From Arenicella chitinivorans (GTDB taxonomy: Bacteria; Pseudomonadota; Gammaproteobacteria; Arenicellales; Arenicellaceae), in NCBI RefSeq assembly GCF_014651515.1, contig NZ_BMXA01000003.1, forward strand, positions 310,001-374,000: a stretch of DNA of 64,000 bases. The letters are read 5' to 3'. Each line of letters starts with the position of its first letter. Positions within the stretch are counted from its first letter, which is position 1. Of the stretch, positions 1 to 8,332 are shown piece after piece. Both the position numbers and the translations under genes were made by a program. Below the pieces are notes generated by a model. It was not told where the DNA came from. It made no database searches and worked only from the letters and a program-made list of their open reading frames with translations.

Positions 1-1
1 G

Positions 2-1093
2 GAAGAAACTATTGATGAACAAGCGCTGCTCGACGTCGGCATTGTTCTGTTTGACCCGGGTATTGTGGATTTGGACGAGGACATACTCGCGTACTCCAGT
101 GTCCGGCAGAGTGAATCAGTGTGGTTCACCAACCAACTCAAGCAGACTTTGGAGCAGAGTAATGCCTGGGGTCTGATCCGTGCTTTACCGAAAGCGGGCT
201 TGCCAATGGACGTCACGGTGACAGGCGAGTTAATCGAGTCCAATGGTGAGGAGATTGAACTGCAAATTCGGGCCACTGACAGTACCGGTGCGGAGTGGTT
301 TAGGCGCAACTATCAACAACGTGCCAGTGCGTATGCGTATCACCCTGAGGTAAAACTTCCGGGCGATCCATTTCAGGCGACGTTTAATCAGATAGCAAAT
401 GATTTGTACGCGTATCAGGCTAGTTTGAGTCTTACTGCACGGCGTAATATTCGGAGTGTCTCGAGCGTGTTGTTCGCGCGTGATTTTGTGCCGAATGCGT
501 TTGAGGAATATGTGCAGGAAGATCCTGAGTCCGGCACCGTGAGCCTGTTGAGGCTACCTGCGGATTCAGACCCAATGATGCAGCGAGTCGATCGCATTCG
601 TGCACGAAATGATTTGTTTATTGATGTGATTCAAGACTATTACCGGGCATTTAATCGCACGATGGAAGCGCCGTATCAGGAGTGGCGAAAGTTCAGCTAT
701 CGTGAAGTCGTGTACGCGCGCCAGTTGGCGGAGCAGGCGCGCAAAGAAAAAATCGCTGGTCTGGCAGTGATGGCTGGCGGACTGGTCGCTGCAGTGGAGG
801 GCGATCGGGGAATCACACGTGGCGCAGGACACATCGGGATACTATCCGGTGCTCAAATATTTATTAATAGTTTTAAAAAACGCGAACAATCGCTAGTGCA
901 CGCAGAAGCACTGCGTGAGCTGGGTACTTCACTGGCCTCGGAGCTAGAGCCCAGTGTGGTGGATTTGCAGGACCGGAGTATTACATTGTCAGGCACGGTA
1001 GATGACCAATTCACTGAATGGCGTCGTATCTTGCAACAAATGTTTGTGTTGGAACAGGGCGAAACTGACCCGACCTCGGAGGCATTGCGCTGA
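2..1093 (+). CDS. Uncharacterised envelope protein with BON-like C-terminus (5' truncated)
   Basis: The reading frame is open from base 2 of the window, so the true start lies outside; a GTG at 65 is only an internal candidate. I do not recognise the family. The visible 363 residues are soluble-looking and rich in charged residues. The middle carries a long helical stretch with many Arg/Glu (YQEWRKFSYREVVYARQLAEQARKE is split by motif limits here; see bases 680-760), followed by a Gly/Ala-rich patch (LAVMAGGLVAAVEG). The C-terminus ends with a short DLQDRSITLSGTVDDQF segment that resembles a BON domain strand pattern; this is inference. It is the first visible member of a closely spaced + strand operon: the next start is 3 bases after its stop. 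The missing N-terminus probably holds a signal peptide or lipobox. Confidence 0.6.
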   Translation, partial: EETIDEQALLDVGIVLFDPGIVDLDEDILAYSSVRQSESVWFTNQLKQTLEQSNAWGLIRALPKAGLPMDVTVTGELIESNGEEIELQIRATDSTGAEWFRRNYQQRASAYAYHPEVKLPGDPFQATFNQIANDLYAYQASLSLTARRNIRSVSSVLFARDFVPNAFEEYVQEDPESGTVSLLRLPADSDPMMQRVDRIRARNDLFIDVIQDYYRAFNRTMEAPYQEWRKFSYREVVYARQLAEQARKEKIAGLAVMAGGLVAAVEGDRGITRGAGHIGILSGAQIFINSFKKREQSLVHAEALRELGTSLASELEPSVVDLQDRSITLSGTVDDQFTEWRRILQQMFVLEQGETDPTSEALR

Positions 1094-1096
1094 TTC

Positions 1097-2707
1097 ATGT
1101 CTGACCAGGGTCTGCCTCACACTGAATCCCGAGCGGTGCAAAAAATATCGCCGCAGGTATTTTCTGCGCCTGCGCCGGATGTGCCGCCAACTCGTTCAAC
1201 CCCGGATGAGTCACACCACGAACGTGCATGGTGGCAATCGGAGTTCAATCTTATGCTAGTGGTATTTGGCCTGCTGGCCGTCGCCGCGTTTAGTTTCGTG
1301 GTGCTCGCACCGCCACCGGCTGTTACGACGCCGCTCAAGTCGGGTGTCGTGAGCGAGGCTGCGGAGCCTGCGACAACTTTAGTTGACACTGAAGCACCCT
1401 GGAACGATGCACAACGCGCGCAAGCGCGAACCGACTCGCAGGAGATTTTGGCTGACATACTTGCGCTACAGAAGGAACTCACAACACAAACCGTAACCGA
1501 ATGGGCTCCTGATCGGTTTGAAACCGCCCTGGCTATGGCCGCCACTGGCGACGAGTACTACAAAGCGCAGAACTTTCAAGCGGCAATCACTGCGTACCGG
1601 AATTCACTGAGTGAGTTAGAGAACATACGTGCTTTGATCCCCGATGTGATCGCCAGCAAACTCGCCACCGCCCAAGCTGCGGTGCGTGAAGGTAAGGCGG
1701 ATCTCGCGCGGCAACTCTATCAGTCCGTATTGTTGTTGGAGGCCAACAATATTTTAGCACTGACCGGTTTAGACCGCGTCGCAACACTCAACGAGGTGGT
1801 GGAGAAAGTGCAGAGCGCCAAGCGCTATGAAACACGATTCAAAACCACGGATGCCATCGTTGATTTACAACAGGCAGAACAGTTTTATGCCGAAGCGCTG
1901 GCGCTGGATGCGCGTTTTCAGCGCGCGATATCAGGGCAGGCTGCGGTACAGGCATTGATTCGAGATAAGCAATTTCGTGACGCCATGGGCGACGGTTTCA
2001 CTGCCTTGTTCGCGAATCAGTTTTCTCGTGCTCGGGCGGGTTTTTCGGCAGCGCTGAAACTTCGCCCTGACGACCCGGTCGCAAAGTCAGCCTATCAGCA
2101 GGCGCTGGCATCCGACACGCGTTCGTCGCTGGCGTCCATGTTGCAAGCAGCTAAGCAGTTTGAACGTCGTGAGCAGTGGTCGAATGCGGTGAGTAATTAT
2201 CAAGCAGTGTTGCAGCGGGACCCCAACCAGGTGGCAGCGAAACTTGGTTTGATCCGGGCCGGCGCGCGGGCTGAATTGAGTGCCAGTATCGATGCCGCAT
2301 TGCAAGACCCGCTGGCGTTGAGCCGGGACGCACCGATGCAACGCGCTCAAGCAATACTTGCCGATGCGCGTGCGGTTAAGAATCCTGGGCCTCAGTTGCG
2401 CGCGCAAATCGCGCGTTTGGATAAGGCCATACAGGCCGTAGATGTGACGATCAAAGTCGCCTTAACCTCTGATTCAGCCACTCGGGTTACGCTGACTAAG
2501 ACGGGCGCGAGCAGCCTGGAACTGGGCGCGTTTGCACGCAAAAATTTGGCTCTGAAGCCAGGTCGCTATGAGCTGACCGGTGTGCGCCTTGGGTATCAGG
2601 ATGTGCGACGTGAGATTGAGTTGCGACCGACCGATGATGATATTCAAACGTTTGCGATTGCGTGTACCAAACCGGTTGGTGCATTGTCGACGGCAAGTGG
2701 TGATTAG
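1097..2707 (+). CDS. Membrane-anchored TPR-repeat protein with PEGA-like C-terminus
   Basis: The protein has 536 residues. A single hydrophobic segment at about residues 50-71 (NLMLVVFGLLAVAAFSFVVL) follows a polar N-terminal tail of about 49 residues, so it is probably inserted in the inner membrane with a periplasmic body. Residues ~120-420 contain repeated helical pairs of TPR type (for example FQAAITAYRNSL, ARQLYQSVLLLEANNILALTGL, FSRARAGFSAALKLRPDDP, WSNAVSNYQAVLQRDPNQV). The last ~70 residues (LALKPGRYELTGVRLGYQDV) match the PEGA-domain pattern found in repeats in the next gene. TPR proteins act as assembly scaffolds, so a scaffolding role in the envelope apparatus of this operon is likely. 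Its stop codon abuts the next ATG directly. Confidence 0.75.
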   Translation: MSDQGLPHTESRAVQKISPQVFSAPAPDVPPTRSTPDESHHERAWWQSEFNLMLVVFGLLAVAAFSFVVLAPPPAVTTPLKSGVVSEAAEPATTLVDTEAPWNDAQRAQARTDSQEILADILALQKELTTQTVTEWAPDRFETALAMAATGDEYYKAQNFQAAITAYRNSLSELENIRALIPDVIASKLATAQAAVREGKADLARQLYQSVLLLEANNILALTGLDRVATLNEVVEKVQSAKRYETRFKTTDAIVDLQQAEQFYAEALALDARFQRAISGQAAVQALIRDKQFRDAMGDGFTALFANQFSRARAGFSAALKLRPDDPVAKSAYQQALASDTRSSLASMLQAAKQFERREQWSNAVSNYQAVLQRDPNQVAAKLGLIRAGARAELSASIDAALQDPLALSRDAPMQRAQAILADARAVKNPGPQLRAQIARLDKAIQAVDVTIKVALTSDSATRVTLTKTGASSLELGAFARKNLALKPGRYELTGVRLGYQDVRREIELRPTDDDIQTFAIACTKPVGALSTASGD

Positions 2708-4825
2708 ATGACCAAGCAGCCGGATCTCAATAAACTGAAAATCTCGCCAACGGCGTATCAAGCACCCGGTGCCGCTTCACGCGAGCCGCGATTTCGTATT
2801 ACCGTTACGCACATCGCCTTGCTGGCAATAGCGGGTTTCATTCTGGCATTTATCGCGTTTATCACCCTAGCGAAGAGTATTGAGATTCGCGCTGTCAGTG
2901 CCGACTTGAAAGACCCACAGCGCATGGTTTGGCAACCTGCGGATGTGCATATTGCTAGTTGGCTAAAATTGCCTTTGGGTAACCGTGTGTTGGTGTTGCC
3001 AGGTGCTTATGAGGTTAGGATTGATGCTGACGGCTTTGTTCCTCTTAGTCAGTCAATTTCTGTCGCGGGCGATCGTCACCAGCAGATGGATATAGTCATT
3101 CAGCGTTTGCCAGGGAATTTAGAAATCCACTTGCCGGACGCACTTCGCGCCGATGTGTTTTTGGATGGTGAGCTGGCAGCGACATTGCCGGATCTGGTTC
3201 GTGACATTCCTGCCGGTACTCATGAAATTCGTGTTGATGCGCCGTTGTATCGAGCCAAAACACAGCGCGTGCTGATCCGAGGTAAAGGTGAAACTCAAAT
3301 AATGTCTGTCAAGCTCGAGCCCGCGTGGGCCGAATACCAGTTCAGTAGTCAGCCAGCAGGCGCAGATATCGTGATTGATGGCGAGGTGGTCGGGCAAACA
3401 CCAATGTCGGTTAGACTTGAAGAAGGATCTCGTGAGTTGCTAATTCGGGCTGCAAAATCCAAGCCATTCAGCGACACTTTGAATGTCGTCGCGCGGCAGG
3501 ATCTGGTTGTCCCAACCGTGGCACTGGAACCAGCCGATGGTGAGCTTGCGTTACAGAGCAAACCCGCGGGCGCCGCTGTCATCGTCAATGAAGAGTATCG
3601 AGGCACCACGCCATTGACCCTAAATTTACTACCCAACGACGCGCATCGGGTACAAGTCTATAAAGCCGGATACAAACTCGCAGATGAAACATTGAACCTG
3701 GCGCCAGCAGAGAGTCAATCCAAAGAATTTTCGCTTCAGGCCGATCTGATTTCTGTGCAATTCAGTATTCAGCCGAATGATGCCCAAGTGATTATTGATG
3801 GTCAGCCTCGTGGTCGCGGCTCACAAACTATCTCACTCAATTCTCTACCACACCGCGTGCAGGTGACAAAGCCTGGGTACGTCACTCAATCCATTGAGAT
3901 TGTACCAACACGCCAAAACAGACAGATTGTTAGTGTGAATCTGTTGACCGAAGAGCAGCACTATTGGGCACAAATTCCAAACAGTTACACGAATAAACTG
4001 GGGCATGAAATGGTCTTGTTCCGCAATCTTGGCGAAGTGCAAATGGGGTCTTCTCGAAGAGAAAATGGTCGTCGTGCCAATGAGGTTGTCTATACCGCAG
4101 AGTTGACCAAACCCTTTTTCGTGGCTAAGCACGAGACCACAAATAAACAGTTCAGAGTGTTCAAGAAAACGCACAATGCTGGAAACTTCAAGCAAAAAAG
4201 CCTAGATGCCCATCGTGCACCGGCGGTTAATATTTCCTGGCAGGAAGCGGCGCTGTACTGCAATTGGTTGAGCCAGATCGAGGGTTTAGACCCGTTTTAT
4301 ACCACCCAGTCGGGGTTCGTCGCTGGGATGAATAAAGACGCGAATGGTTACCGTTTACTGACCGAGGTAGAGTGGGCTTGGCTAGCGCGCAACATCGATG
4401 ATAGCGTGTTGGTGTACCCTTGGGGAAACAGCACAATGCCTGCTAGCAAGGTAGGGAATTTCGCGGATGAGCAAGCGGCAGAGCTGTTGGCGTTCACCTT
4501 ATCGGATTATGACGATGGTTTTCGTGGCCCCAGTCCTGTTGGTCGTTTCCCACCGAATCACCGTGGTCTTTTTGACATGGCGGGGAATGTATCCGAATGG
4601 GTTAATGATTGGTATAGCGCTAAGGGTAATACCGACGTGGGAAAAGGCGTATTGCGTGATCCGCTTGGGCCTGAAATTGGCGAGTTTCATGTTGTTCGTG
4701 GTGCCAGCTGGGCCAAAGGGCATCTGCCTCAATTACGTTTGGCATATCGCGATTACGGCGCAAAGGGAGAGCATGATGTTGGTTTTCGGGTTGCGCGTTA
4801 TGCAGGATTGAATAAGCAAAAATAA
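2708..4825 (+). CDS. PEGA-repeat protein with C-terminal formylglycine-generating-enzyme-like domain
   Basis: 705 residues. Residues ~32-54 form one membrane segment. Residues ~90-400 hold about four PEGA-type repeats (LPGAYEVRIDADGFVPL, IPAGTHEIRVDAPLYRAKTQ, AGADIVIDGEVVGQTPMSV, AGAAVIVNEEYRGTTPLTL, NDAQVIIDGQPRGRGSQ). Residues ~415-700 form a sulfatase-modifying-factor (FGE/SUMF1) fold: ISWQEAALYCNWLS, YRLLTEVEWAWLAR, YPWGN, DMAGNVSEWVNDWY and a terminal VGFRVAR. In true FGEs paired cysteines or bound copper make formylglycine; the family also contains many non-catalytic, C-type-lectin-fold binding modules. I do not see the FGE active-site Cys pair near the C-terminus, so a structural or ligand-binding role is more likely. 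No sulfatase gene is visible nearby. It is encoded directly between the TPR scaffold and the TolQ-like channel gene. Confidence 0.85.
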   Translation: MTKQPDLNKLKISPTAYQAPGAASREPRFRITVTHIALLAIAGFILAFIAFITLAKSIEIRAVSADLKDPQRMVWQPADVHIASWLKLPLGNRVLVLPGAYEVRIDADGFVPLSQSISVAGDRHQQMDIVIQRLPGNLEIHLPDALRADVFLDGELAATLPDLVRDIPAGTHEIRVDAPLYRAKTQRVLIRGKGETQIMSVKLEPAWAEYQFSSQPAGADIVIDGEVVGQTPMSVRLEEGSRELLIRAAKSKPFSDTLNVVARQDLVVPTVALEPADGELALQSKPAGAAVIVNEEYRGTTPLTLNLLPNDAHRVQVYKAGYKLADETLNLAPAESQSKEFSLQADLISVQFSIQPNDAQVIIDGQPRGRGSQTISLNSLPHRVQVTKPGYVTQSIEIVPTRQNRQIVSVNLLTEEQHYWAQIPNSYTNKLGHEMVLFRNLGEVQMGSSRRENGRRANEVVYTAELTKPFFVAKHETTNKQFRVFKKTHNAGNFKQKSLDAHRAPAVNISWQEAALYCNWLSQIEGLDPFYTTQSGFVAGMNKDANGYRLLTEVEWAWLARNIDDSVLVYPWGNSTMPASKVGNFADEQAAELLAFTLSDYDDGFRGPSPVGRFPPNHRGLFDMAGNVSEWVNDWYSAKGNTDVGKGVLRDPLGPEIGEFHVVRGASWAKGHLPQLRLAYRDYGAKGEHDVGFRVARYAGLNKQK

Positions 4826-4826
4826 C

Positions 4827-5096
4827 ATGGTTAAACACACACTCTTTTTCCTCCTTATGGTTTGGTGTGCCACCGCCTTGGCACAAATACCAAGCAATGA
4901 TTCCGACTTACCAGCGTCTGATTCGTCAGCCGACACGGCAACCGACACAGCCGGTGATGCAGCGGAGCGTGAGCGCGAACTAGCGCGCCAAGAAGAAGCA
5001 CGAGCGCGTGAAGCCGCCAAAAAGCGGGACGACAATTACGTGCCGTCCGAAGAAATCAGCGATGATCTACCGGCACCGTTTCCGGTCGACATTTAG
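4827..5096 (+). CDS. Small secreted low-complexity protein
   Basis: 89 residues starting one base after the preceding stop. It has a clear signal peptide (HTLFFLLMVWCATALA, cleavage likely after ALA). The mature part is very acidic at first (SDLPASDSSADTATDTAG) and then Arg/Glu/Ala-rich (ERERELARQEEARAREAAKK), suggesting a short helix, and ends with DDLPAPFPVDI. No family is recognised. Its position between the PEGA protein and the channel subunit, with no separate promoter visible, suggests a small periplasmic accessory of the same apparatus. Coding confidence comes from the signal peptide, tight spacing and lack of a better ORF. Confidence 0.6.
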   Translation: MVKHTLFFLLMVWCATALAQIPSNDSDLPASDSSADTATDTAGDAAERERELARQEEARAREAAKKRDDNYVPSEEISDDLPAPFPVDI

Positions 5097-5128
5097 ATCA
5101 CACGAGACTAACAATAACAAACTAGCCC

Positions 5129-5935
5129 ATGATGAAATTTCAAAAGTCTGAATTCTTTTACCAGTTGGTAGCCCTCGTGTTGTCGTTTTTGGTAGTCCAT
5201 ACGGTGTATGTCGGTTTGGTACGTCCCAACGCCGATGCCGTGCTCGAGGCAGAACGTCAAGCGATTGCAGCACAGCAGGAGTCGGGCGAAACCGTGACGA
5301 TTGAACGGTCGGCCTGGGTGGTCCTTAAAGACTACGAACAGGAAGCCTGTTTTATTTTGATGTTCTGGGTGATGGCGATCATGGGCTTGAAGGCGCAGGC
5401 GGTTGGTGCCCAGCGTAAACTGTTAAGTCAGTCTTTAGTGAAAATCGAAGAAGGGCGACGGGTCTTGCCTGAGGATGCGCGTAAACTTGCGCGGCCTTTG
5501 GAAGCCTTACCACAGCCCGAGCGGGGGTTTCTGTTGCCGCGTGCGTTACGAGCGGCATTGAACCGTTATGGTTCCACCGGCTCGGTGGCGGACGTGTCGA
5601 GCGTGGTGCGCGACCTGTGTGATACGGAAGCCGATCGATTGGATTCCGAGTTATCAATGGTGCGCTATATCACTTGGGCGATACCGTCTATTGGCTTTAT
5701 TGGTACGGTACGCGGGATTGGGACGGCGCTGGGCAACGCACACGAAGCGGTAGCTGGCAACATTGCGGCGGTCACCGCCAGTCTGGGTGTGGCATTCAAC
5801 TCCACCTTCGTGGCGTTGTTGATCAGTATTGTAATCATGTTTCTGACTCATCAGATTACCTTGATGCAAGAACGGATGGTGATGGAAACACAGGATTACT
5901 GTGACGACAATTTAATCCGACATATGCAGAGCTAG
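5129..5935 (+). CDS. MotA/TolQ/ExbB-family proton channel subunit (non-canonical)
   Basis: 268 residues. Membrane segments lie at about residues 10-30, 72-92, 180-203 and 215-242. The last two carry the family signature: WAIPSIGFIGTVRGIGTALG and TASLGVAFNSTFVALLISI, which match the TM2/TM3 regions of TolQ/ExbB/MotA that line the ion path. The family forms pentamers around two copies of a B subunit (TolR, ExbD or MotB) and converts the proton motive force into rotation or mechanical work. A separate, canonical tolQ-tolR pair lies at 15719-16917, so this is a second system. No TolR/ExbD-like gene follows; instead two vWA proteins with an ExbD-like N-terminal segment are encoded at 7256-9327. 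There are two possible starts (ATG at 5129 and 5132). Confidence 0.88.
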   Translation: MMKFQKSEFFYQLVALVLSFLVVHTVYVGLVRPNADAVLEAERQAIAAQQESGETVTIERSAWVVLKDYEQEACFILMFWVMAIMGLKAQAVGAQRKLLSQSLVKIEEGRRVLPEDARKLARPLEALPQPERGFLLPRALRAALNRYGSTGSVADVSSVVRDLCDTEADRLDSELSMVRYITWAIPSIGFIGTVRGIGTALGNAHEAVAGNIAAVTASLGVAFNSTFVALLISIVIMFLTHQITLMQERMVMETQDYCDDNLIRHMQS

Positions 5936-5953
5936 GGCCCGAGAGACAACGAA

Positions 5954-7240
5954 ATGCAAAAACTATTTCATATCAACGATAACCGCTTACAACTGCAAAG
6001 TGATCGTGTGGTGGATCTTGGTCAGGGCTACGCTTGGCTTAAGGGAGACCAGGTATTGTTTGATGAGCGGGATGATATGTCGCCAGTGCGTGCCTGCCGA
6101 TTGACCCCACAAGAGATTAATAATCGTTATTGGCAATTATGCGATCAAAGTGCGATTCCAGCCAACGATGCTGGTATGCGGCATACAGCTGATTTGATCT
6201 GGAAGCATTTGACGACTTTGCATCAGGCCCACGACTTAGACGAGGTCACGCTGGTGGTCCCGTCGCATTACCACGAAACTAATTTGCAGTTATTGCTGGG
6301 TATTGCTCAGTCGTGCGGGGTTGGTGTTAAAGCCATGGTGAACAAAGCGGTGTTGGCGCTGTGCGGGAAAACCGACGGACCGGGTATGTATCGCCACATA
6401 GATGTTCAACTGCATCAGACCGTTATTTCACACCTGCAAGCGGTGGATGGGAATCTGCTGCTGACGTCGGTGGATGTGATCTCGGATGTGGGCATGCACC
6501 TGATTCAGGAGGCCTTGTTACAAGGGCTGCAGACGCGTTTTATCCAAAGCGATCGTTTTGACCCTCTACATAATGCGCAGACGGAACAACAGTTATTTGA
6601 TCAGCTTGCTGACATCGCAATACAGGTCGGCGGTGCTGGCAAAGCCAATGTTGCTTTGGATCACCAAGGGCAATTGCATGCAACGAGCATTGAGGCTCAG
6701 GAATGGGATGCCTTGTTGGCACCGTTCATGCAGCGTGTACTTACCGTTGCAAGTCAGGCGGACGCGGTGTCGGTGTTCGTGGACTTAAATGGAATGTTTG
6801 AGCACGCTGTGCCAACGATGCTCCTAGAGTCTGGCGTGCGCGTGGTGAAAAAACTACCCGCCATACCACGAGCGCTGCAATCGCTGACCCGCGATGATGA
6901 ACCTAGTTATTTAGCCGAGTTGCCATGCCGCGTTGCAGATGCAGGTACCTCATCTTCGGCTGCAGATACAAGGGCCCCCTCGCGTGACGTGACACATGAG
7001 GCGACCGACGTGACGCATATCCTGTCCGCTGGTTGTGCGATACCGATGCACCGTGCGCACGTCGCTGCAAAGTCAAACGCATTGATCGTGCGCCAAGGTG
7101 AACCAAATGTGGCGCAGCTACTGGCGCAAGGTTCATTGTCGATTTTGAATGATGAGGCGCGCAAGGAATTGCGTCCGAATGATCGGCTTGGCTCGAATCT
7201 GGCGGATGGCGTGTTAACTGCTATTCGTGTGCTGGAGTAA
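5954..7240 (+). CDS. Divergent actin/Hsp70-fold-like protein
   Basis: 428 residues, no signal peptide and no membrane segment, so probably cytoplasmic. The segment VTLVVPSHYHETNLQLLLGIAQSCGVGVKAMVNKAVLAL resembles the actin/Hsp70 block in which a protein activates ligand binding and then presents the NEPTAA-like turn (split here at about residues 100-138). The DPLHNAQTEQQLFDQLADIA segment is also reminiscent of Hsp70 lobe IIA. The canonical phosphate-binding DxGxxxT loop is not visible at the N-terminus (VDLGQGYAWLKGD is the nearest), so ATPase activity is uncertain. The fold assignment is inference from motif resemblance. The gene sits between the channel subunit and the first vWA gene, 18 bases after the former and 15 before the latter. 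Confidence 0.65.
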   Translation: MQKLFHINDNRLQLQSDRVVDLGQGYAWLKGDQVLFDERDDMSPVRACRLTPQEINNRYWQLCDQSAIPANDAGMRHTADLIWKHLTTLHQAHDLDEVTLVVPSHYHETNLQLLLGIAQSCGVGVKAMVNKAVLALCGKTDGPGMYRHIDVQLHQTVISHLQAVDGNLLLTSVDVISDVGMHLIQEALLQGLQTRFIQSDRFDPLHNAQTEQQLFDQLADIAIQVGGAGKANVALDHQGQLHATSIEAQEWDALLAPFMQRVLTVASQADAVSVFVDLNGMFEHAVPTMLLESGVRVVKKLPAIPRALQSLTRDDEPSYLAELPCRVADAGTSSSAADTRAPSRDVTHEATDVTHILSAGCAIPMHRAHVAAKSNALIVRQGEPNVAQLLAQGSLSILNDEARKELRPNDRLGSNLADGVLTAIRVLE

Positions 7241-7255
7241 CGAGAGACAGTTCGT

Positions 7256-8332
7256 ATGGCGCGCAAAAAGATCCGAAACACGTCTACCTTTAGTTTGTCC
7301 TTTTTGGACATCATGTCTTGTGGTCTGGGGGCAGCGGTGTTGATTTTCCTGTTATTGAAGCATGTTGTTGACGCACCGGTGACCATGCAAGATCCTCAAG
7401 TGATGTCTGAGATTAGCTTGCTGGAGGAGGAGATCTTGGCGGGTGAGAAAGACCTGGTTCGGATTCGCAACACCATGAGTGACACCAGCGATGAGTCGGT
7501 GATCGCCCAAGGTTTGGCGCGTCGTATTCAAGATGACATTGATAAACTACAGGCTGAGATCGAAGAAATTCAGCCAGAGTCGGATAACAATGTGCCAGGG
7601 CTCAAGGCCAAGATTGCACGTTTGGCACGTCAGAAACGTGCCCTAGAAGCTGAAATACCAGCGGGTAATAAAGCCTATGAATTTACCGGCGATGGTGAGC
7701 GCCAGTACCTGACTGGGGTTCGTCTCGGTGGTGAGAACGTGCTGATTCTGGTCGATGCATCAGCGAGTATGCTTGACGAAAGCATTGTTAACGTTTTACG
7801 ACGTCGAAATATGCGTGATGAATTCAAACTGCAAGCGCCGAAATGGAATCGCACTTTGGCCATCACGCAATGGATTGTGGCGAATCTGCCAATGACCAGC
7901 GATTTTCAGGTGCTGGCCTTTAATGACGATGTGAAACCCGTCTTTGGCGACCAGGTAGATAACTGGTATCAAGTGGCTGATCGTGCTTCTGTGGCCTCGG
8001 CGGTACAGGGAATGTCAACGGTGGTGCCAGAAAAAGGCACCAATCTGCACAAGGTGTTTGAAGCGGCTATGGCCATGCGCCCGAAGCCAGACAATATCTT
8101 TTTGATCACCGATGGGCTGCCAACGCAAGGTGGGGACGCGCCAACTTCAGGCAGTATCTCTGGCCGGGATCGATTGCGAGTGTTTAATGACGCGGTGGGG
8201 CTATTGAAAGGCGTGTCGGTCAATACGTTTTTGTTGCCAATGGAGGGCGACCCATACGCAGCAGCGGCATTCTGGCGCTTGGCGATTCGCAGTCGTGGTT
8301 CATTTGTGACACCAGCGAGGGATTGGCCATGA
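7256..8332 (+). CDS. Membrane-anchored vWA protein 1 with ExbD-like N-terminal segment
   Basis: 358 residues. A basic start (ARKKIRNTS) is followed by one membrane segment at ~14-36 beginning SFLDIMSCGLGAAVLIF, then a coiled-coil region at ~50-135 (EEEILAGEKDLVRI, RLARQKRALEAEI), then a von Willebrand factor A domain from ~155. The MIDAS metal site is complete in its first part: D167-A-S-A-S171, with a later TDG (LITDGLPTQGG). vWA domains bind metal and mediate protein contact in the envelope. Asp18 occupies the position of the proton-carrying Asp in TolR/ExbD (YIDVMLVLL). The domain ends shortly before the stop. The gene overlaps the second vWA gene by ATGA. Confidence 0.85.
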   Translation: MARKKIRNTSTFSLSFLDIMSCGLGAAVLIFLLLKHVVDAPVTMQDPQVMSEISLLEEEILAGEKDLVRIRNTMSDTSDESVIAQGLARRIQDDIDKLQAEIEEIQPESDNNVPGLKAKIARLARQKRALEAEIPAGNKAYEFTGDGERQYLTGVRLGGENVLILVDASASMLDESIVNVLRRRNMRDEFKLQAPKWNRTLAITQWIVANLPMTSDFQVLAFNDDVKPVFGDQVDNWYQVADRASVASAVQGMSTVVPEKGTNLHKVFEAAMAMRPKPDNIFLITDGLPTQGGDAPTSGSISGRDRLRVFNDAVGLLKGVSVNTFLLPMEGDPYAAAAFWRLAIRSRGSFVTPARDWP

